DNA of 64,000 bases from an uncultured Lachnospira sp. (lineage in GTDB: Bacteria; Bacillota; Clostridia; Lachnospirales; Lachnospiraceae): the NCBI GenBank assembly GCA_944381165.1, contig CALWKC010000005.1, positions 1-64,000 of the forward strand, in the 5' to 3' direction. The notes under the pieces are model-generated. The model made no database searches. It was not told where the DNA came from and saw only the letters and a list, made by a program, of their open reading frames with translations. Positions 51,830 through 61,619 of the stretch are shown piece after piece. The position numbers were made by a program, and so were the translations under genes. Position 1 is the stretch's first letter. Every line of letters begins with the position of its first letter.

Positions 51830-53383
51830 TTATTGTGTCCTTGATGTTCCCTGAATAAGCTCAATGTATTCGTCAACACTCTTATACAGCTCGTCAGAAA
51901 CAACATTTTTAAGCACGCTTCCGTTCTTTGCAAATTCATTTACAAGCGCCGTTTGCTGCTGAGTGGTGAGTCTTTCCGGATTAAGGGCTCCATTGAAGCT
52001 TGTCGCCGAAAACTTCATCTTTGAGAACTCCTGCGCAAAAACAGTGCCTGTTAAGCCCAACTCAAATGTGTTCCCGTCAAAATCCATATTTATGTCACAG
52101 TCTTTCATCGTTACCGAATTTTCTTCGCTCTGATAGCAGATATAGGTATCAATAAAATCTCCGTCATCCAGTGAAAAATTAAATCTGATTTCCGAATCAT
52201 TTCCGCTCTCTTTATATGAAACAGCCACACTGTCATAACCGTCTGAGACACTAAAATTCACATGCTCTGACAAATCATCCCCAAGAAAGCGCATAGATAA
52301 CCTTGTGACTTCATCCAAATCGACATCAATTCCTGCCATTCTGCCGCCGCTGCGTGTATACAGCATAAACTCCGCGTCCTGCATGCCTGCCAGCTCACTG
52401 GCTGCCGCTGCCTTGAGACTCTCTCTGCTCACAGAGCCATATGCAGATAACATGTTAAGATACACTGAAACCTGACTGTCATCAAAAAGAGCATCTATAG
52501 CTTTATTAAAGCCGCTTAAAACAGCTTCACCTGTAACCGTAACACGGTATACGGATACCCTGGATTTCAGTCCGTCAGCCTCAAGAGTAGTGCTTTCAAG
52601 CTTCTTGTACTCAAATTCCTCAACGGCCCTGTAATATCCTGATAAAATATCCTTTACAGCCGCGTTTACGACATCAGAATATGCCGATATATCATAGCTT
52701 CCGCTTCCCGAAAACAAATATCCGAAAATATTATTATATCCGTAAATACCGTACAGATCGCTGTCAACAATATCAGACAAATCCACACGGAAGTTCTCTG
52801 AGAATAACTCAGGTATGTTAAAATACACAGTATCGTCATATGTATAAAAATTGAGTGTCATTACGGCATCGGAACTGCCATTTGCAAGACCTATAGTTCC
52901 GCTCATCTCTCCCGTCTCAATATTAGTCTGCACATCATATTGAAGCGTATCTACCTTTACATATGAAAGAAAGTCCTCTCCGTCTGCGCTAAAGCTGTCA
53001 AACGATATAATTCCCATCGACTGCTGATTTAACGCCACTCCCTCTGAAGAATTATCCATAACATCTTCAACCGCGTCGGCCAGCTCGTAGCCTACGCTTT
53101 TAAGCGCCTCTATCGCCTGCCTTTCCGGAGAGATAAGCTCTCTTACATACGGATAAGCAAAATAAACTCCGACGCCCAGCACAGCCGCTATTATAACTGC
53201 CAGCGCCGTAATCAGGGGCCACCTTTTCTTTTTTTTCGGAACTCCGTAAGGCATTGAAGCCTGAGATGTATTATATCCCGGCATTCCGAAACCGCCCTGC
53301 TGCGTTTCGTCTGTTATTCTGTTTCCGCATCTCGGACAGAACTTTGCATCCTGCGCGTCAAATCCACATTTTGTACAAAACAT
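51830..53383 (-). CDS. Zinc-ribbon membrane protein of unknown function
   Basis: A 517-residue protein. The first 22 residues hold a zinc ribbon with two CxxC pairs (FCTKCGFDAQDAKFCPRCG), a Gly/Pro/Met linker follows, then a transmembrane helix at about 57-77. The remaining 440 residues lie outside, rich in Ser, Asp and Tyr, with no motif I recognise. Proteins of this build are widespread in Clostridia. Ribosome site AGGGAG. It follows folA on the same strand by 82 bp and could be co-transcribed. Function unknown. Confidence 0.8.
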   Translation of the reverse strand: MFCTKCGFDAQDAKFCPRCGNRITDETQQGGFGMPGYNTSQASMPYGVPKKKKRWPLITALAVIIAAVLGVGVYFAYPYVRELISPERQAIEALKSVGYELADAVEDVMDNSSEGVALNQQSMGIISFDSFSADGEDFLSYVKVDTLQYDVQTNIETGEMSGTIGLANGSSDAVMTLNFYTYDDTVYFNIPELFSENFRVDLSDIVDSDLYGIYGYNNIFGYLFSGSGSYDISAYSDVVNAAVKDILSGYYRAVEEFEYKKLESTTLEADGLKSRVSVYRVTVTGEAVLSGFNKAIDALFDDSQVSVYLNMLSAYGSVSRESLKAAAASELAGMQDAEFMLYTRSGGRMAGIDVDLDEVTRLSMRFLGDDLSEHVNFSVSDGYDSVAVSYKESGNDSEIRFNFSLDDGDFIDTYICYQSEENSVTMKDCDINMDFDGNTFELGLTGTVFAQEFSKMKFSATSFNGALNPERLTTQQQTALVNEFAKNGSVLKNVVSDELYKSVDEYIELIQGTSRTQ

Positions 53384-53465
53384 ATTCTACTCCCTCTCTA
53401 ATAATAATCTGCTGTACAGGCTCTTTTGCCCGACGGTAAAAAACCTGCCCTACACCAACAGTTTA

Positions 53466-53978
53466 TCAGAGAACATTTATGTTTTCAACAACTACCCTCT
53501 CATATCTGACAAATTCATACACTATATCAAAATATGTTTTTTCCTCGCTTTCCGCTGTAATTTTCCATTCATCAGAAATATCTAAATTCGGAATAAATGT
53601 ATCAGCGTCATATGCGTAATCAATCTTTGTGATATGAGCCTCGCTGCAGTACGGCAAAAACTGCTCATACACCTGACCTCCTCCGATTACATATATATCC
53701 TCGTCAGCAAACCCGCTGACAGCCTCAAGCACCTCAGCGACGCTGCTGCACACCTTTGCTCCCTTAGCGTCAAACGAAGAATTGCGTGTCAGCACAAAAT
53801 TTTCCCTACCGTAAAGAGGAGACCTGTCCTTCAGGCTCTCAAACGTTTTTCTCCCCATAATCACAGCCTTTCCGGCTGTCTCCTGCCTGAAAAGCTGCAT
53901 ATCCTCCGGAATACTTACAAGCAGTCTGTTATTCTTTCCAATTCCCCAGTTTTTATCAATCGCCGCTATAAGCTTCAT
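53466..53978 (-). CDS. folA: Dihydrofolate reductase
   Basis: A 170-residue NADPH-dependent reductase supplying tetrahydrofolate. MKLIAAIDKNWGIGKNNRL opens the fold, with the acidic residue at PEDMQLF, VIMGRKTFESL and IYVIGGGQVYEQFL later. The ATG at 53978 follows GGAGGAAAATA; the 40 codons upstream cross a hairpin and are not coding. No thyA is adjacent. It lies downstream of hflX, separated by a GC-rich hairpin. Confidence 0.95.
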   Translation of the reverse strand: MKLIAAIDKNWGIGKNNRLLVSIPEDMQLFRQETAGKAVIMGRKTFESLKDRSPLYGRENFVLTRNSSFDAKGAKVCSSVAEVLEAVSGFADEDIYVIGGGQVYEQFLPYCSEAHITKIDYAYDADTFIPNLDISDEWKITAESEEKTYFDIVYEFVRYERVVVENINVL

Positions 53979-54003
53979 TATTTTCCTCCATTTCGTAAAA
54001 TAC

Positions 54004-54058
54004 ACAGCACCGGAGACGCAAGCTGAAATCTGCACACCTCCGGCGCTGTTTTGTTTTT
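54004..54058. terminator. Hairpin between hflX and folA
   Basis: ACAGCACCGGAG and CTCCGGCGCTGT pair over 12 positions with one mismatch, loop 22 nt. The better T-run (TTTTGTTTTT) is on the plus strand, where no gene precedes it; on the minus strand it may only attenuate read-through from hflX to folA. Confidence 0.5.
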
Positions 54059-54066
54059 CGCATAAA

Positions 54067-55311
54067 TCACAGTCTGTCGTAAAGCTCCTTAGGCACAAAT
54101 GCCTCCACCTCTATCCCGTCCTCCGTGTATTTTTCCGAAATCAGCGTGCCGAACTCACGTATAAGCTGAATTTTTCCTGCCTCCGCATACGAAAAACATC
54201 TCTCAATCCTGATGCGGCTCTCACGAAGCAGTTTTCCAAGCTCTTCTAAAAATTCATCAATTCCGTCTCCGGTCTTTGCCGATATTCGAAGGCTCCGCTC
54301 TGCACGCATATCTTTTACAGTCTCCCGCTGTCCTTCCAAATCTGACTTATTAAAAAGCGTAATTACGGGCTTATCGCCGACCTTCAGCTCCTCCAGAGTC
54401 TCGTACACCGTTGCTATCTGCCTGTCCATATCAGGGTGAACACTGTCAACCACATGTATAATTATATCGGCATACTTTGCCTCCTCCAGCGTGCTCTTAA
54501 AAGCCTCTATCAGATTATGCGGAAGCTTTCTTATAAAACCTACGGTGTCGGTTAAAAGCACCTTATCTGTATCAGGCAGCCTTAACACCCTTGTAGTTGG
54601 GTCAAGCGTGGCAAAAAGTTTATTTTCCGACAGCACTCCCGCATTCGTGAGACGGTTTAAAAGTGTAGATTTTCCTGCGTTTGTATAACCGACAATAGCC
54701 GCCACAGGTATTGAGGAAGCGCTTCTTTTCCGGCGCTGAAGCTCCCTGTGGCTCTCTACCTCCCTGAGCTGGGCGTTCAGCTTGGAAATCCTGTCTCTGA
54801 TAAGTCTCCTGTCTGTCTCAATCTTCTTTTCTCCCGGTCCTCTCGTTCCGATACCTCCGCCAAGCCTTGAAAGAGCCGTTCCAAAACCGGCAAGCCTTGT
54901 CATTCTGTACTTTAGCTGCGCCATCTCCACCTGTATTTTTCCCTCGCTTGTGTTGGCGCGCGCCGCAAAAATATCAAGAATAACCATTGTTCTGTCCATA
55001 ATCTTTATATTGAGGGCATCTTCAAGATTTTTAAGCTGCGCAGGTGACAGCTCATCATCACAGATAATTCCTGTCGCGTCAAGCTCGTCAGCCATTGCTT
55101 TTATCTCTTCAAGCTTTCCCTTTCCTACATAGGTCGCAGGGTGAAAATATTCTCTCGGCTGAATAACCTTTCCAACCGTAACCGCTCCCGCCGTCTTTGC
55201 CAGCTCCTTAAGCTCGTCAAGCGAGCGCTGTGCCTCATCACTGTCATCAAGCGCAACTCCCACAAGCAGCACTCTCTCTGTCTGTTCGTCCGTCTCATAA
55301 ATCTGCGCCAT
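54067..55311 (-). CDS. hflX: GTPase HflX
   Basis: A 414-residue ribosome-associated GTPase that splits stalled or hibernating ribosomes. The N-terminal HflX domain has LDELKELAKTAG and YVGKGKLEEI, a helical linker has LGGGIGTRGPGEKKIETDRR, and the G domain has GYTNAGKSTLLN, DTVGFIRKLP and NKSD. The C-terminal domain is complete. GAGGAGG precedes the ATG. It starts 21 bp after ptsI. Confidence 0.95.
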   Translation of the reverse strand: MAQIYETDEQTERVLLVGVALDDSDEAQRSLDELKELAKTAGAVTVGKVIQPREYFHPATYVGKGKLEEIKAMADELDATGIICDDELSPAQLKNLEDALNIKIMDRTMVILDIFAARANTSEGKIQVEMAQLKYRMTRLAGFGTALSRLGGGIGTRGPGEKKIETDRRLIRDRISKLNAQLREVESHRELQRRKRSASSIPVAAIVGYTNAGKSTLLNRLTNAGVLSENKLFATLDPTTRVLRLPDTDKVLLTDTVGFIRKLPHNLIEAFKSTLEEAKYADIIIHVVDSVHPDMDRQIATVYETLEELKVGDKPVITLFNKSDLEGQRETVKDMRAERSLRISAKTGDGIDEFLEELGKLLRESRIRIERCFSYAEAGKIQLIREFGTLISEKYTEDGIEVEAFVPKELYDRL

Positions 55312-55332
55312 TACAATATCCTCCTCAAAACC

Positions 55333-57060
55333 TTACCGCTCTTCCTTTTCCGCAATATAGTCGCTCAGATAATTAGATATTTCCTTCTCCGAACACATTT
55401 CAAGCACATTCGACGTAACCCCCCCTGCTTCCTTGAGCGTCCACGACGCTATATTTTTTCTGGTCTCAAGCACAACTGACGGAGATACCGAAAACACATC
55501 AAGTCCAAAGCTTAAAAGAAGCGGTATCATACACGGATTTGCAGCCGCCTCCCCGCACATGCCTGCCTCAATTCCGGCTGACTTGGCATTTTTAATAACT
55601 TCTCTTATAATCCTTATAACTGCCGGGTGAAATACCGAATACAAATACGCTACATTTTCGTTTCCGCGGTCTACCGCAACTGTATACTGCGTTAAATCAT
55701 TAGTTCCAATGGAAAAAAAGTCAACCTCCCTGGCAAGCACATCGGAAATCAGTGCCGCAGCAGGCGTCTCAATCATAATTCCAATCTTAATTTCCCTGTC
55801 ATAGGAAATTTCATGCCTGTCAAAATCCTCCATTATTTTTGACACAATAGACTTAACCGCGGTAATCTCCTCCAGAGACGTTACAAACGGTATCATTATC
55901 CGAATATTTCCGTATGCACTCGCGCGAAGTATCGCCCGGAGCTGCGCTATAAATATATCCACCCTTCCGAGACAGAAACGTATTGCGCGGTAACCAAGAA
56001 ACGGATTTTTTTCTTTTGAAAGTCCCAGATACGGAATATTTTTATCACCGCTTATATCGACGGTGCGTATTGTCAAAACACCCTTTTTACAGATTATCGC
56101 CGCCTTTTTATATTCCTCAAACTGCTGTTCCTCAGAAGGCGCGCTGACTCCGTTCATAAAAAGATACTCTGTCCTGAAAAGCCCTACTCCCTCAGCGCCG
56201 CTCTCCATTGCCTTCGATGCGTCATCCCCGCTGCCGATATTAGCCGAAAGATGCACATTATGCCCATCTCCTGTGGAAGTCTCACGGTCAATATATTTTT
56301 TTAATTCCTTTGTCTTCTCCAAATATGCTTTTCTCTTTTTTTTATATATTTCTATCGTCTTCGGAATAGGTCTTACAAAAACCTCCCCGTATTCTCCGTC
56401 TACAATAACCATATCGCCGTCAGACACTTTTTGGCTTATATCTCTGACACTGAGCACTGCCGGTATTCCCAGAGCTCTTGCCAAAATTGCCGCATGTGAG
56501 GTCTCACCGCCTTTCTCCGCGATTATACCTGCGACATGCTCCGTATCCATAGCCGCAGTAAGCGACGGCTGAAGCTGCTTTGCCACTATGACCGTGTCCG
56601 GCGGCAGCTTTGACAAATCAAGCTGTCTTACTCCTGAGAGAAGCTCGATAAGCCTGTGCCTTAAATCCTCAATATCCGCCACGCGCTGCTTCATCAACTC
56701 ACTGTCCATAGACGCAAAAATTTCTTCATACATTTTGCATGTTGCGTCTACGGCTGCCTCAGCACAAATATGCTCATTCTCAATAAGTTTCAAAATCCCC
56801 TCGTTCATCTCGACATCTTCAATGAGATAAATCTGATTTTTCAGGACGAGCGATGTTTTATCATTTTCATCAAGCTTTTTTTTAAGACTCTCGATTATTT
56901 CTGCAGTCTCCTCTACAAATCTGTCGCGTACAGACTCATACCTTTTCTTTTCTGCCTCTGCGTCCTCAACAGACGAGTGCTTTATATCTATCTGAGGCAT
57001 CTCAACCTTTAGAACATAACCTATTCCTATTCCGTTTGAAGTACCGATTCCTCTGATCAT
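55333..57060 (-). CDS. ptsI: PTS enzyme I (phosphoenolpyruvate-protein phosphotransferase)
   Basis: A 575-residue enzyme I that passes phosphate from PEP to HPr. The phospho-His lies in GGETSHAAILARALGIP (about 186-202), the PEP-binding part has LFRTEYLFMNG and FFSIGTNDLTQYT, and the catalytic Cys is in GMCGEAAANP. The N-terminal HPr-binding helices are normal. The ptsH gene, often next to ptsI, is not in the window. GDPD precedes it by 21 bp and hflX follows by 21 bp, a tight arrangement implying co-transcription. Confidence 0.95.
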   Translation of the reverse strand: MIRGIGTSNGIGIGYVLKVEMPQIDIKHSSVEDAEAEKKRYESVRDRFVEETAEIIESLKKKLDENDKTSLVLKNQIYLIEDVEMNEGILKLIENEHICAEAAVDATCKMYEEIFASMDSELMKQRVADIEDLRHRLIELLSGVRQLDLSKLPPDTVIVAKQLQPSLTAAMDTEHVAGIIAEKGGETSHAAILARALGIPAVLSVRDISQKVSDGDMVIVDGEYGEVFVRPIPKTIEIYKKKRKAYLEKTKELKKYIDRETSTGDGHNVHLSANIGSGDDASKAMESGAEGVGLFRTEYLFMNGVSAPSEEQQFEEYKKAAIICKKGVLTIRTVDISGDKNIPYLGLSKEKNPFLGYRAIRFCLGRVDIFIAQLRAILRASAYGNIRIMIPFVTSLEEITAVKSIVSKIMEDFDRHEISYDREIKIGIMIETPAAALISDVLAREVDFFSIGTNDLTQYTVAVDRGNENVAYLYSVFHPAVIRIIREVIKNAKSAGIEAGMCGEAAANPCMIPLLLSFGLDVFSVSPSVVLETRKNIASWTLKEAGGVTSNVLEMCSEKEISNYLSDYIAEKEER

Positions 57061-57081
57061 ACCTTATGCCAGCCTCCGTTC

Positions 57082-58890
57082 TCAGCGATTAAAAACATAT
57101 TTAGCCATATTAATCAATGTCTCACTTGTATCTCTTGAATAAATTGTCTCCCTTGCAAGCAGCGGGTCATCTGTAATAATATTGTCGACTCCCTTATTTG
57201 TAAGATTTTTTATGGAAGTCGCATTATTCACCGTCCATGCATGCACCTGTTTTCCCGAATTATGAATAGCGTCTACCATCTGCTTTGAGAGAAAGGATGC
57301 ATTCATGCTGAAAAAATCAACATCATCCATGCTGTAAAAATCGCCGTATGCAACAGAAAGAATATACCCCACTTCTATTTCGTCCGAGAGCTGTTTCACT
57401 CGCTTTATTATATTGTAATCAAATGAAGTGACAACACAATCACTCTGCATATCATATTTTTCAATCATCTCCACAACGCGGTCCGCAATCAGAGTATTTG
57501 GATTACTGCCCTTTATCTCAATATTAAGCTGTACCTTTCCCTCTGCAAAATCCAATACCTCCTCAAGCGTCGGCACTCTCTCGCCGACATACTGCTCCCC
57601 AAAATATGCCCCGGCGTCAAGCTGTTTAATCTGCGCGAGAGTCAGATCCGCAACATTCGCGTCAACCCCCGTAGTTCTGTATACATTGCTGTCATGTATA
57701 ACAACAAGCTCCCCGTCCGCTGTCATCTGTACATCAAGCTCAATGTAATCCGCCATATTTTCTATCGCCTTTTTAAACGCTGCCATAGTGTTTTCCGGCG
57801 CCTCTGTGGATGCGCCCCTATGGGCGGTAATATTTGTCTGATGAAAAATAGCTATACTGTCAAATGGATTTTTATTAAAGGCGCGCACTGCATACACGCT
57901 GTTCAGAAAAACTGACAAAAGCAGCACCGCCACATATATCAGCCTGTTAAGCTTAAAGAACTTTGTGCGGATTCTGACAACGACATAATCAATATCAGAC
58001 GTCTTAGAGTAATAATAATACATTCTCGAAATGACCGTGAAAGATACAGGTACTCCTGTATATACCAGGAAAAATTTTGTTCCAAGTCTTATATATTTAA
58101 GCACAGACAAATAGATAGCGCTTCCCATGTAAGCCATATTTAAAATCTTAACTCCGACAAAAAGCACTATTGTTATTATAATATAAAAACACACAATTAA
58201 GAGCAGCACCGCAAGATTATATACAATAAGAGATCCCACAGTTCCGAAAAAGTGCTTTCTTACTGTAGCCGCGCTCTGCCGGAACGCCGTCCTGAAATTA
58301 TCTCCCTCAAGCGCACATATGTTAAAGGAATAGACTCCCAGAATAACAAACGTGTATATTATAATCACTGCCGCCAAAAGGCTCCCCTTAATCCACCATG
58401 AGCCGTGAAGCACGTATATTCTGAACATATTCCACATTTTTTCGGAAAATATTAAATTGCATAAAATAGTGACATTGACTGCCAGAATGGAAATAAAATA
58501 GAAAAATATAAGCGGAATATTTCTGACATCGATAAGTCTGCGCATACGCTTCAGCGCCGTAAATCCTATTTCAAGAATTGACGCCTTGCAGTTCTGACGA
58601 CGCAGTTCAAAACACGCCGCCAAAAAAGACATTTCATATGTGCAGTATAAAACAAACAGAATAACAGCTGCCAACAGCACAATCCACACAAGCGGATTTT
58701 TAAATATCCTCAGAATATACTCATTCGTCAGATATTTTACACCGGCAGTTTTCATTATAAGACGTGTAAGCCAGACGACAAGAGGGTAAATAATTGCCGT
58801 CGCTGCAAGTTTATATGTAAGCTCAAATATTAAGATGTGTTTCCCGCTTCTTTTTAATAACCAGAAGTCATCCTTTACCCTTTTAAACAT
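57082..58890 (-). CDS. Membrane glycerophosphodiester phosphodiesterase
   Basis: A 602-residue protein. The N-terminal half (about 1-340) has around eight transmembrane helices of the GDPD membrane-domain type. The C-terminal half is a TIM-barrel GDPD domain with ITAHRGASTEAPENTMAAF, YIELDVQMTADGELVVIHD and LNIEIKG, whose His, Arg, Glu and Asp residues form the catalytic site. It likely acts outside the membrane on glycerophosphodiesters or lipoteichoic-acid-related polymers. The ATG at 58890 follows GGGAG. It is near pgsA, a lipid theme. Confidence 0.9.
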   Translation of the reverse strand: MFKRVKDDFWLLKRSGKHILIFELTYKLAATAIIYPLVVWLTRLIMKTAGVKYLTNEYILRIFKNPLVWIVLLAAVILFVLYCTYEMSFLAACFELRRQNCKASILEIGFTALKRMRRLIDVRNIPLIFFYFISILAVNVTILCNLIFSEKMWNMFRIYVLHGSWWIKGSLLAAVIIIYTFVILGVYSFNICALEGDNFRTAFRQSAATVRKHFFGTVGSLIVYNLAVLLLIVCFYIIITIVLFVGVKILNMAYMGSAIYLSVLKYIRLGTKFFLVYTGVPVSFTVISRMYYYYSKTSDIDYVVVRIRTKFFKLNRLIYVAVLLLSVFLNSVYAVRAFNKNPFDSIAIFHQTNITAHRGASTEAPENTMAAFKKAIENMADYIELDVQMTADGELVVIHDSNVYRTTGVDANVADLTLAQIKQLDAGAYFGEQYVGERVPTLEEVLDFAEGKVQLNIEIKGSNPNTLIADRVVEMIEKYDMQSDCVVTSFDYNIIKRVKQLSDEIEVGYILSVAYGDFYSMDDVDFFSMNASFLSKQMVDAIHNSGKQVHAWTVNNATSIKNLTNKGVDNIITDDPLLARETIYSRDTSETLINMAKYVFNR

Positions 58891-58978
58891 AAAGCTCTCC
58901 CAAATAAATATCACAGGTAAATATATACTGTCCGGCGATTTTTTGAGTCACACATCACTTTTATATTTTTCGGGCATA

Positions 58979-59527
58979 TTAAGATGATTTTTTTCTGTCC
59001 TGACCTGATGATATATGACGCATGAACTGAAAACCAAAATCAAAAAGATAAGCTGCTGCAAGCAGCCCTCCTGCTATGCCTGCAACGCGCACATCAAGCA
59101 GCTTAACTGCAGTCTCCACATACCGGTTGAACACTCCGAATATAAAAAGCGCGAGCAGTCCCCAGCCAAGCGTACTCTCCAGACACAAAATCCCCTTATA
59201 GTTAAACGGCAGGTGTTCGTAATTCCACCAAACCGTTCCGAACAGCTTAAGCATAAGCTTAGCCGTAAAAAACTCAAAAGCCGTAGCACAGACACAGCCC
59301 GCAAAATAGAGCGCTATATAATTGTGCTGAATCGGTCCGAATATATGATACGCAATAAATACGCCGAAACCATAAATTACACAGAACGGCATTTTGGCAA
59401 ATCCTCTGTTTTCCCAGCGTTTGAGCTGAATCCTTATGACAACGCACTCCATTGCCCAGCCGCAGAAGCTGTAAATAAAAAACCACAATGCCAACTGACC
59501 GGGATTCATCCCGTGAAAGCTATACAC
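58979..59527 (-). CDS. Putative CmpB-type ABC transporter permease (DUF1113-like)
   Basis: A 182-residue membrane protein with about five hydrophobic helices and the family phrases YSFCGWAMECVVIRI, NRGFAKMPFCVIYGFG and YKGILCLESTLGWG. It matches the ABC_trans_CmpB group, annotated as permeases but without a known ATPase partner. The start is GTG with AGGGGG upstream. It lies between pgsA and the GDPD gene. True function unknown. Confidence 0.82.
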   Translation of the reverse strand: MYSFHGMNPGQLALWFFIYSFCGWAMECVVIRIQLKRWENRGFAKMPFCVIYGFGVFIAYHIFGPIQHNYIALYFAGCVCATAFEFFTAKLMLKLFGTVWWNYEHLPFNYKGILCLESTLGWGLLALFIFGVFNRYVETAVKLLDVRVAGIAGGLLAAAYLFDFGFQFMRHISSGQDRKKSS

Positions 59528-59590
59528 AATTATAACCCCCTGTATTTTAAATTTATTTATGTTCAGCCGGAGCCGGACTCCGACTGAAGC

Positions 59591-60187
59591 TTAATATAAT
59601 ACCTTGTCATTTCTGCCGGTCTTTGAATCAATAAGCATAATAATATACAAACGCGTATACATTACAAACGCCAGAGCCAGTCCGCACGCGCAGACAATCA
59701 GCAAAATCTCCTGAAGTCCCTTCTCCATTCCCGGAAAAGCCACAAGCGCAAGCATTATAACATACAAAACAGCAGTGCACACCTTACCGTACCACTTTGC
59801 TCCGTTCAGTCTCCTTTTTGCATACCGCATCACAAAAAAACCCAGTATTGAGGTGAGCAGCTCCTTTACGACAAGAAATATTACCAACAGATACATATAT
59901 TTGACCCTGACCGTGAGCGCAGCAAGCATCGCGAACTGCATAAGCTTGTCCGCCAGAGGATCGATTATCCTTCCCAAATCGGTAACCATATTTAATCTTC
60001 TCGCAAGCTGACCGTCAAGAAAATCGGTCAGCCCTGACGCCATCACAACAAACGTGGCAATATAAAAATCATTCTGCTCATCTGCGGTAAAATATATGTG
60101 CAGAAACAGCGGTACCATAAGTATTCTAAGGTAACACAGAATGTTTGGTATTTTTATCAAATCGCCAAGTTCAAACTTAAATTTCAT
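59591..60187 (-). CDS. pgsA: CDP-diacylglycerol--glycerol-3-phosphate phosphatidyltransferase
   Basis: A 198-residue CDP-alcohol phosphatidyltransferase with several membrane helices, making phosphatidylglycerol phosphate. The DG-x2-AR-x8-G-x3-D-x3-D motif is present as DGQLARRLNMVTDLGRIIDP continuing to LADK. IPNILCYLRILMVPLFL at the start is typical. It might instead use another alcohol, since the family is hard to separate by sequence. It begins 15 bp after icd and has a GAGGAAAA ribosome site. Confidence 0.9.
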   Translation of the reverse strand: MKFKFELGDLIKIPNILCYLRILMVPLFLHIYFTADEQNDFYIATFVVMASGLTDFLDGQLARRLNMVTDLGRIIDPLADKLMQFAMLAALTVRVKYMYLLVIFLVVKELLTSILGFFVMRYAKRRLNGAKWYGKVCTAVLYVIMLALVAFPGMEKGLQEILLIVCACGLALAFVMYTRLYIIMLIDSKTGRNDKVLY

Positions 60188-60202
60188 TAATTTTCCTCGT
60201 AA

Positions 60203-61414
60203 TTATGCATAGAGACTGTCAAGCGTTGCACGAATCGCTTTGATAAAATCCTGTGTATTTAATGTCTTAGGATCAGGAAGTGTTGTGATAAGTGCAAGGT
60301 CTTTTGTCATCTCACCGTTCTCAATAGTTTTAATACATGCAAGCTCAAGCTTGTCGGCAAACTCTGCAAGCGCAGGGATATTATCAAGCTCTCCTCTCTT
60401 GCGCAGCGCACCTGTCCACGCGAAAATTGTGGCTATCGGATTGGTAGAAGTCTCCTCTCCTTTGAGATGCTTATAATAATGTCTCTGAACAGTTCCGTGA
60501 GCCGCCTCATACTCGTAATAGCCGTGAGGCGATACGAGAACGGATGTCATCATTGAAAGCGAGCCGAAAGCCGTGGCAAGCAAATCGCTCATAACATCAC
60601 CGTCATAATTCTTGCATGCCCAGATAAAACCGCCCTCCGAGCGGATAACTCTTGCAACCGCGTCATCAATCAGAGTATAGAAATATTCAATTCCAAGCTC
60701 CTTAAACCTGTCGGCATATTCCTTATCGTAAATATCCTGGAAAATATCCTTAAATGTATGGTCATATTTCTTGGAAATTGTATCCTTTGTCGCAAACCAT
60801 AAATCCTGTTTTGTGTCAACGGCAAAATCAAAGCAGCTTCTTGCAAAGCTCTCAATACTCTCATTGAGATTGTGCATGCCCTGAAGAACTCCTGCCCCCT
60901 TAAAATTATGGATAAGCTCTCTCTTTTCATTTCCCTGCTCATCAGTAAAAACAAGCTCTGCCTTTCCCGCGCTCTCAATCTTCATCTCTGTTGCTTTGTA
61001 CACATCGCCGTAAGCATGTCTTGCTATTGTGATAGGCTTTTTCCATGTCTTTACATAAGGCTCTATCCCTTTCACGATGATAGGCGCTCTGAAAACAGTA
61101 CCGTCAAGAATAGCACGTATCGTTCCGTTAGGGCTCTTATACATCTCCTTCAGGTCATACTCTTTAACTCTCGCCGCGTTAGGTGTAATTGTGGCACATT
61201 TTACAGCAACGCCGTACTTTTTAGTTGCCTCGGCAGAGTCCACGGTCACCTTATCCATAGTCTCATTTCTGTGAACAAGCCCTAAATCATAATACTCTGT
61301 ATTTAAGTCTATATAAGGCGACAGAAGTTCATCCTTAATCAACTGCCAGAGTATTCGTGTCATCTCATCTCCGTCCATCTCAACCAACGGTGTTGTCATC
61401 TTAATCTTTTCCAT
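60203..61414 (-). CDS. icd: NADP-dependent isocitrate dehydrogenase (eukaryotic-type)
   Basis: A 403-residue dimeric isocitrate dehydrogenase of the subfamily best known from eukaryotes (type II), not the E. coli Icd type. It opens [18 protein letters not shown], has [20 protein letters not shown] (substrate Ser/Asn) and [22 protein letters not shown] later. It makes 2-oxoglutarate and NADPH. The promoter TTTACA-17-TATAAT is about 90-120 bp upstream, divergent from asnB. Citrate synthase is elsewhere in the window; aconitase is not seen. Confidence 0.95.
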   Translation of the reverse strand: MEKIKMTTPLVEMDGDEMTRILWQLIKDELLSPYIDLNTEYYDLGLVHRNETMDKVTVDSAEATKKYGVAVKCATITPNAARVKEYDLKEMYKSPNGTIRAILDGTVFRAPIIVKGIEPYVKTWKKPITIARHAYGDVYKATEMKIESAGKAELVFTDEQGNEKRELIHNFKGAGVLQGMHNLNESIESFARSCFDFAVDTKQDLWFATKDTISKKYDHTFKDIFQDIYDKEYADRFKELGIEYFYTLIDDAVARVIRSEGGFIWACKNYDGDVMSDLLATAFGSLSMMTSVLVSPHGYYEYEAAHGTVQRHYYKHLKGEETSTNPIATIFAWTGALRKRGELDNIPALAEFADKLELACIKTIENGEMTKDLALITTLPDPKTLNTQDFIKAIRATLDSLYA

Positions 61415-61504
61415 GCCGCAATTCCTTTCCTTTACCTATGCCTGCGGGCGCTGCCGGTCTGCATACCCCCTGCACACGGTTAAATTGTTACAGTTTTTGT
61501 AGGT

Positions 61505-61533
61505 ATTATACTTTATTTTCAAATTTTTGTAAA
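61505..61533 (-). promoter_or_regulatory. Promoter of icd
   Basis: TTTACA (61528-61533), 17 bp spacer, TATAAT (61505-61510) on the minus strand, directly beside the divergent asnB promoter. Confidence 0.65.
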
Positions 61534-61551
61534 CCCGCTTTCCTGTATTGC

Positions 61552-61580
61552 TTGTATTTACTGGATTTGTCTGTTATAAT
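61552..61580 (+). promoter_or_regulatory. Promoter of asnB
   Basis: TTGTAT (61552-61557), 17 bp spacer, TATAAT (61575-61580). The likely transcript begins about 35 nt before the asnB ATG, leaving no room for a T-box. The -10 falls inside the longer open frame, so the ATG at 61620 is the true start. Confidence 0.7.
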
Positions 61581-61619
61581 TCTTGTCAGCAAAAAAACGC
61601 TTCGGAATGGAGGATTATT

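Noticed and set aside
61581..61619. Possible T-box or other riboswitch before asnB
   Set aside because: The promoter -10 is at 61575-61580, leaving only about 35 nt of leader, too short for a T-box.
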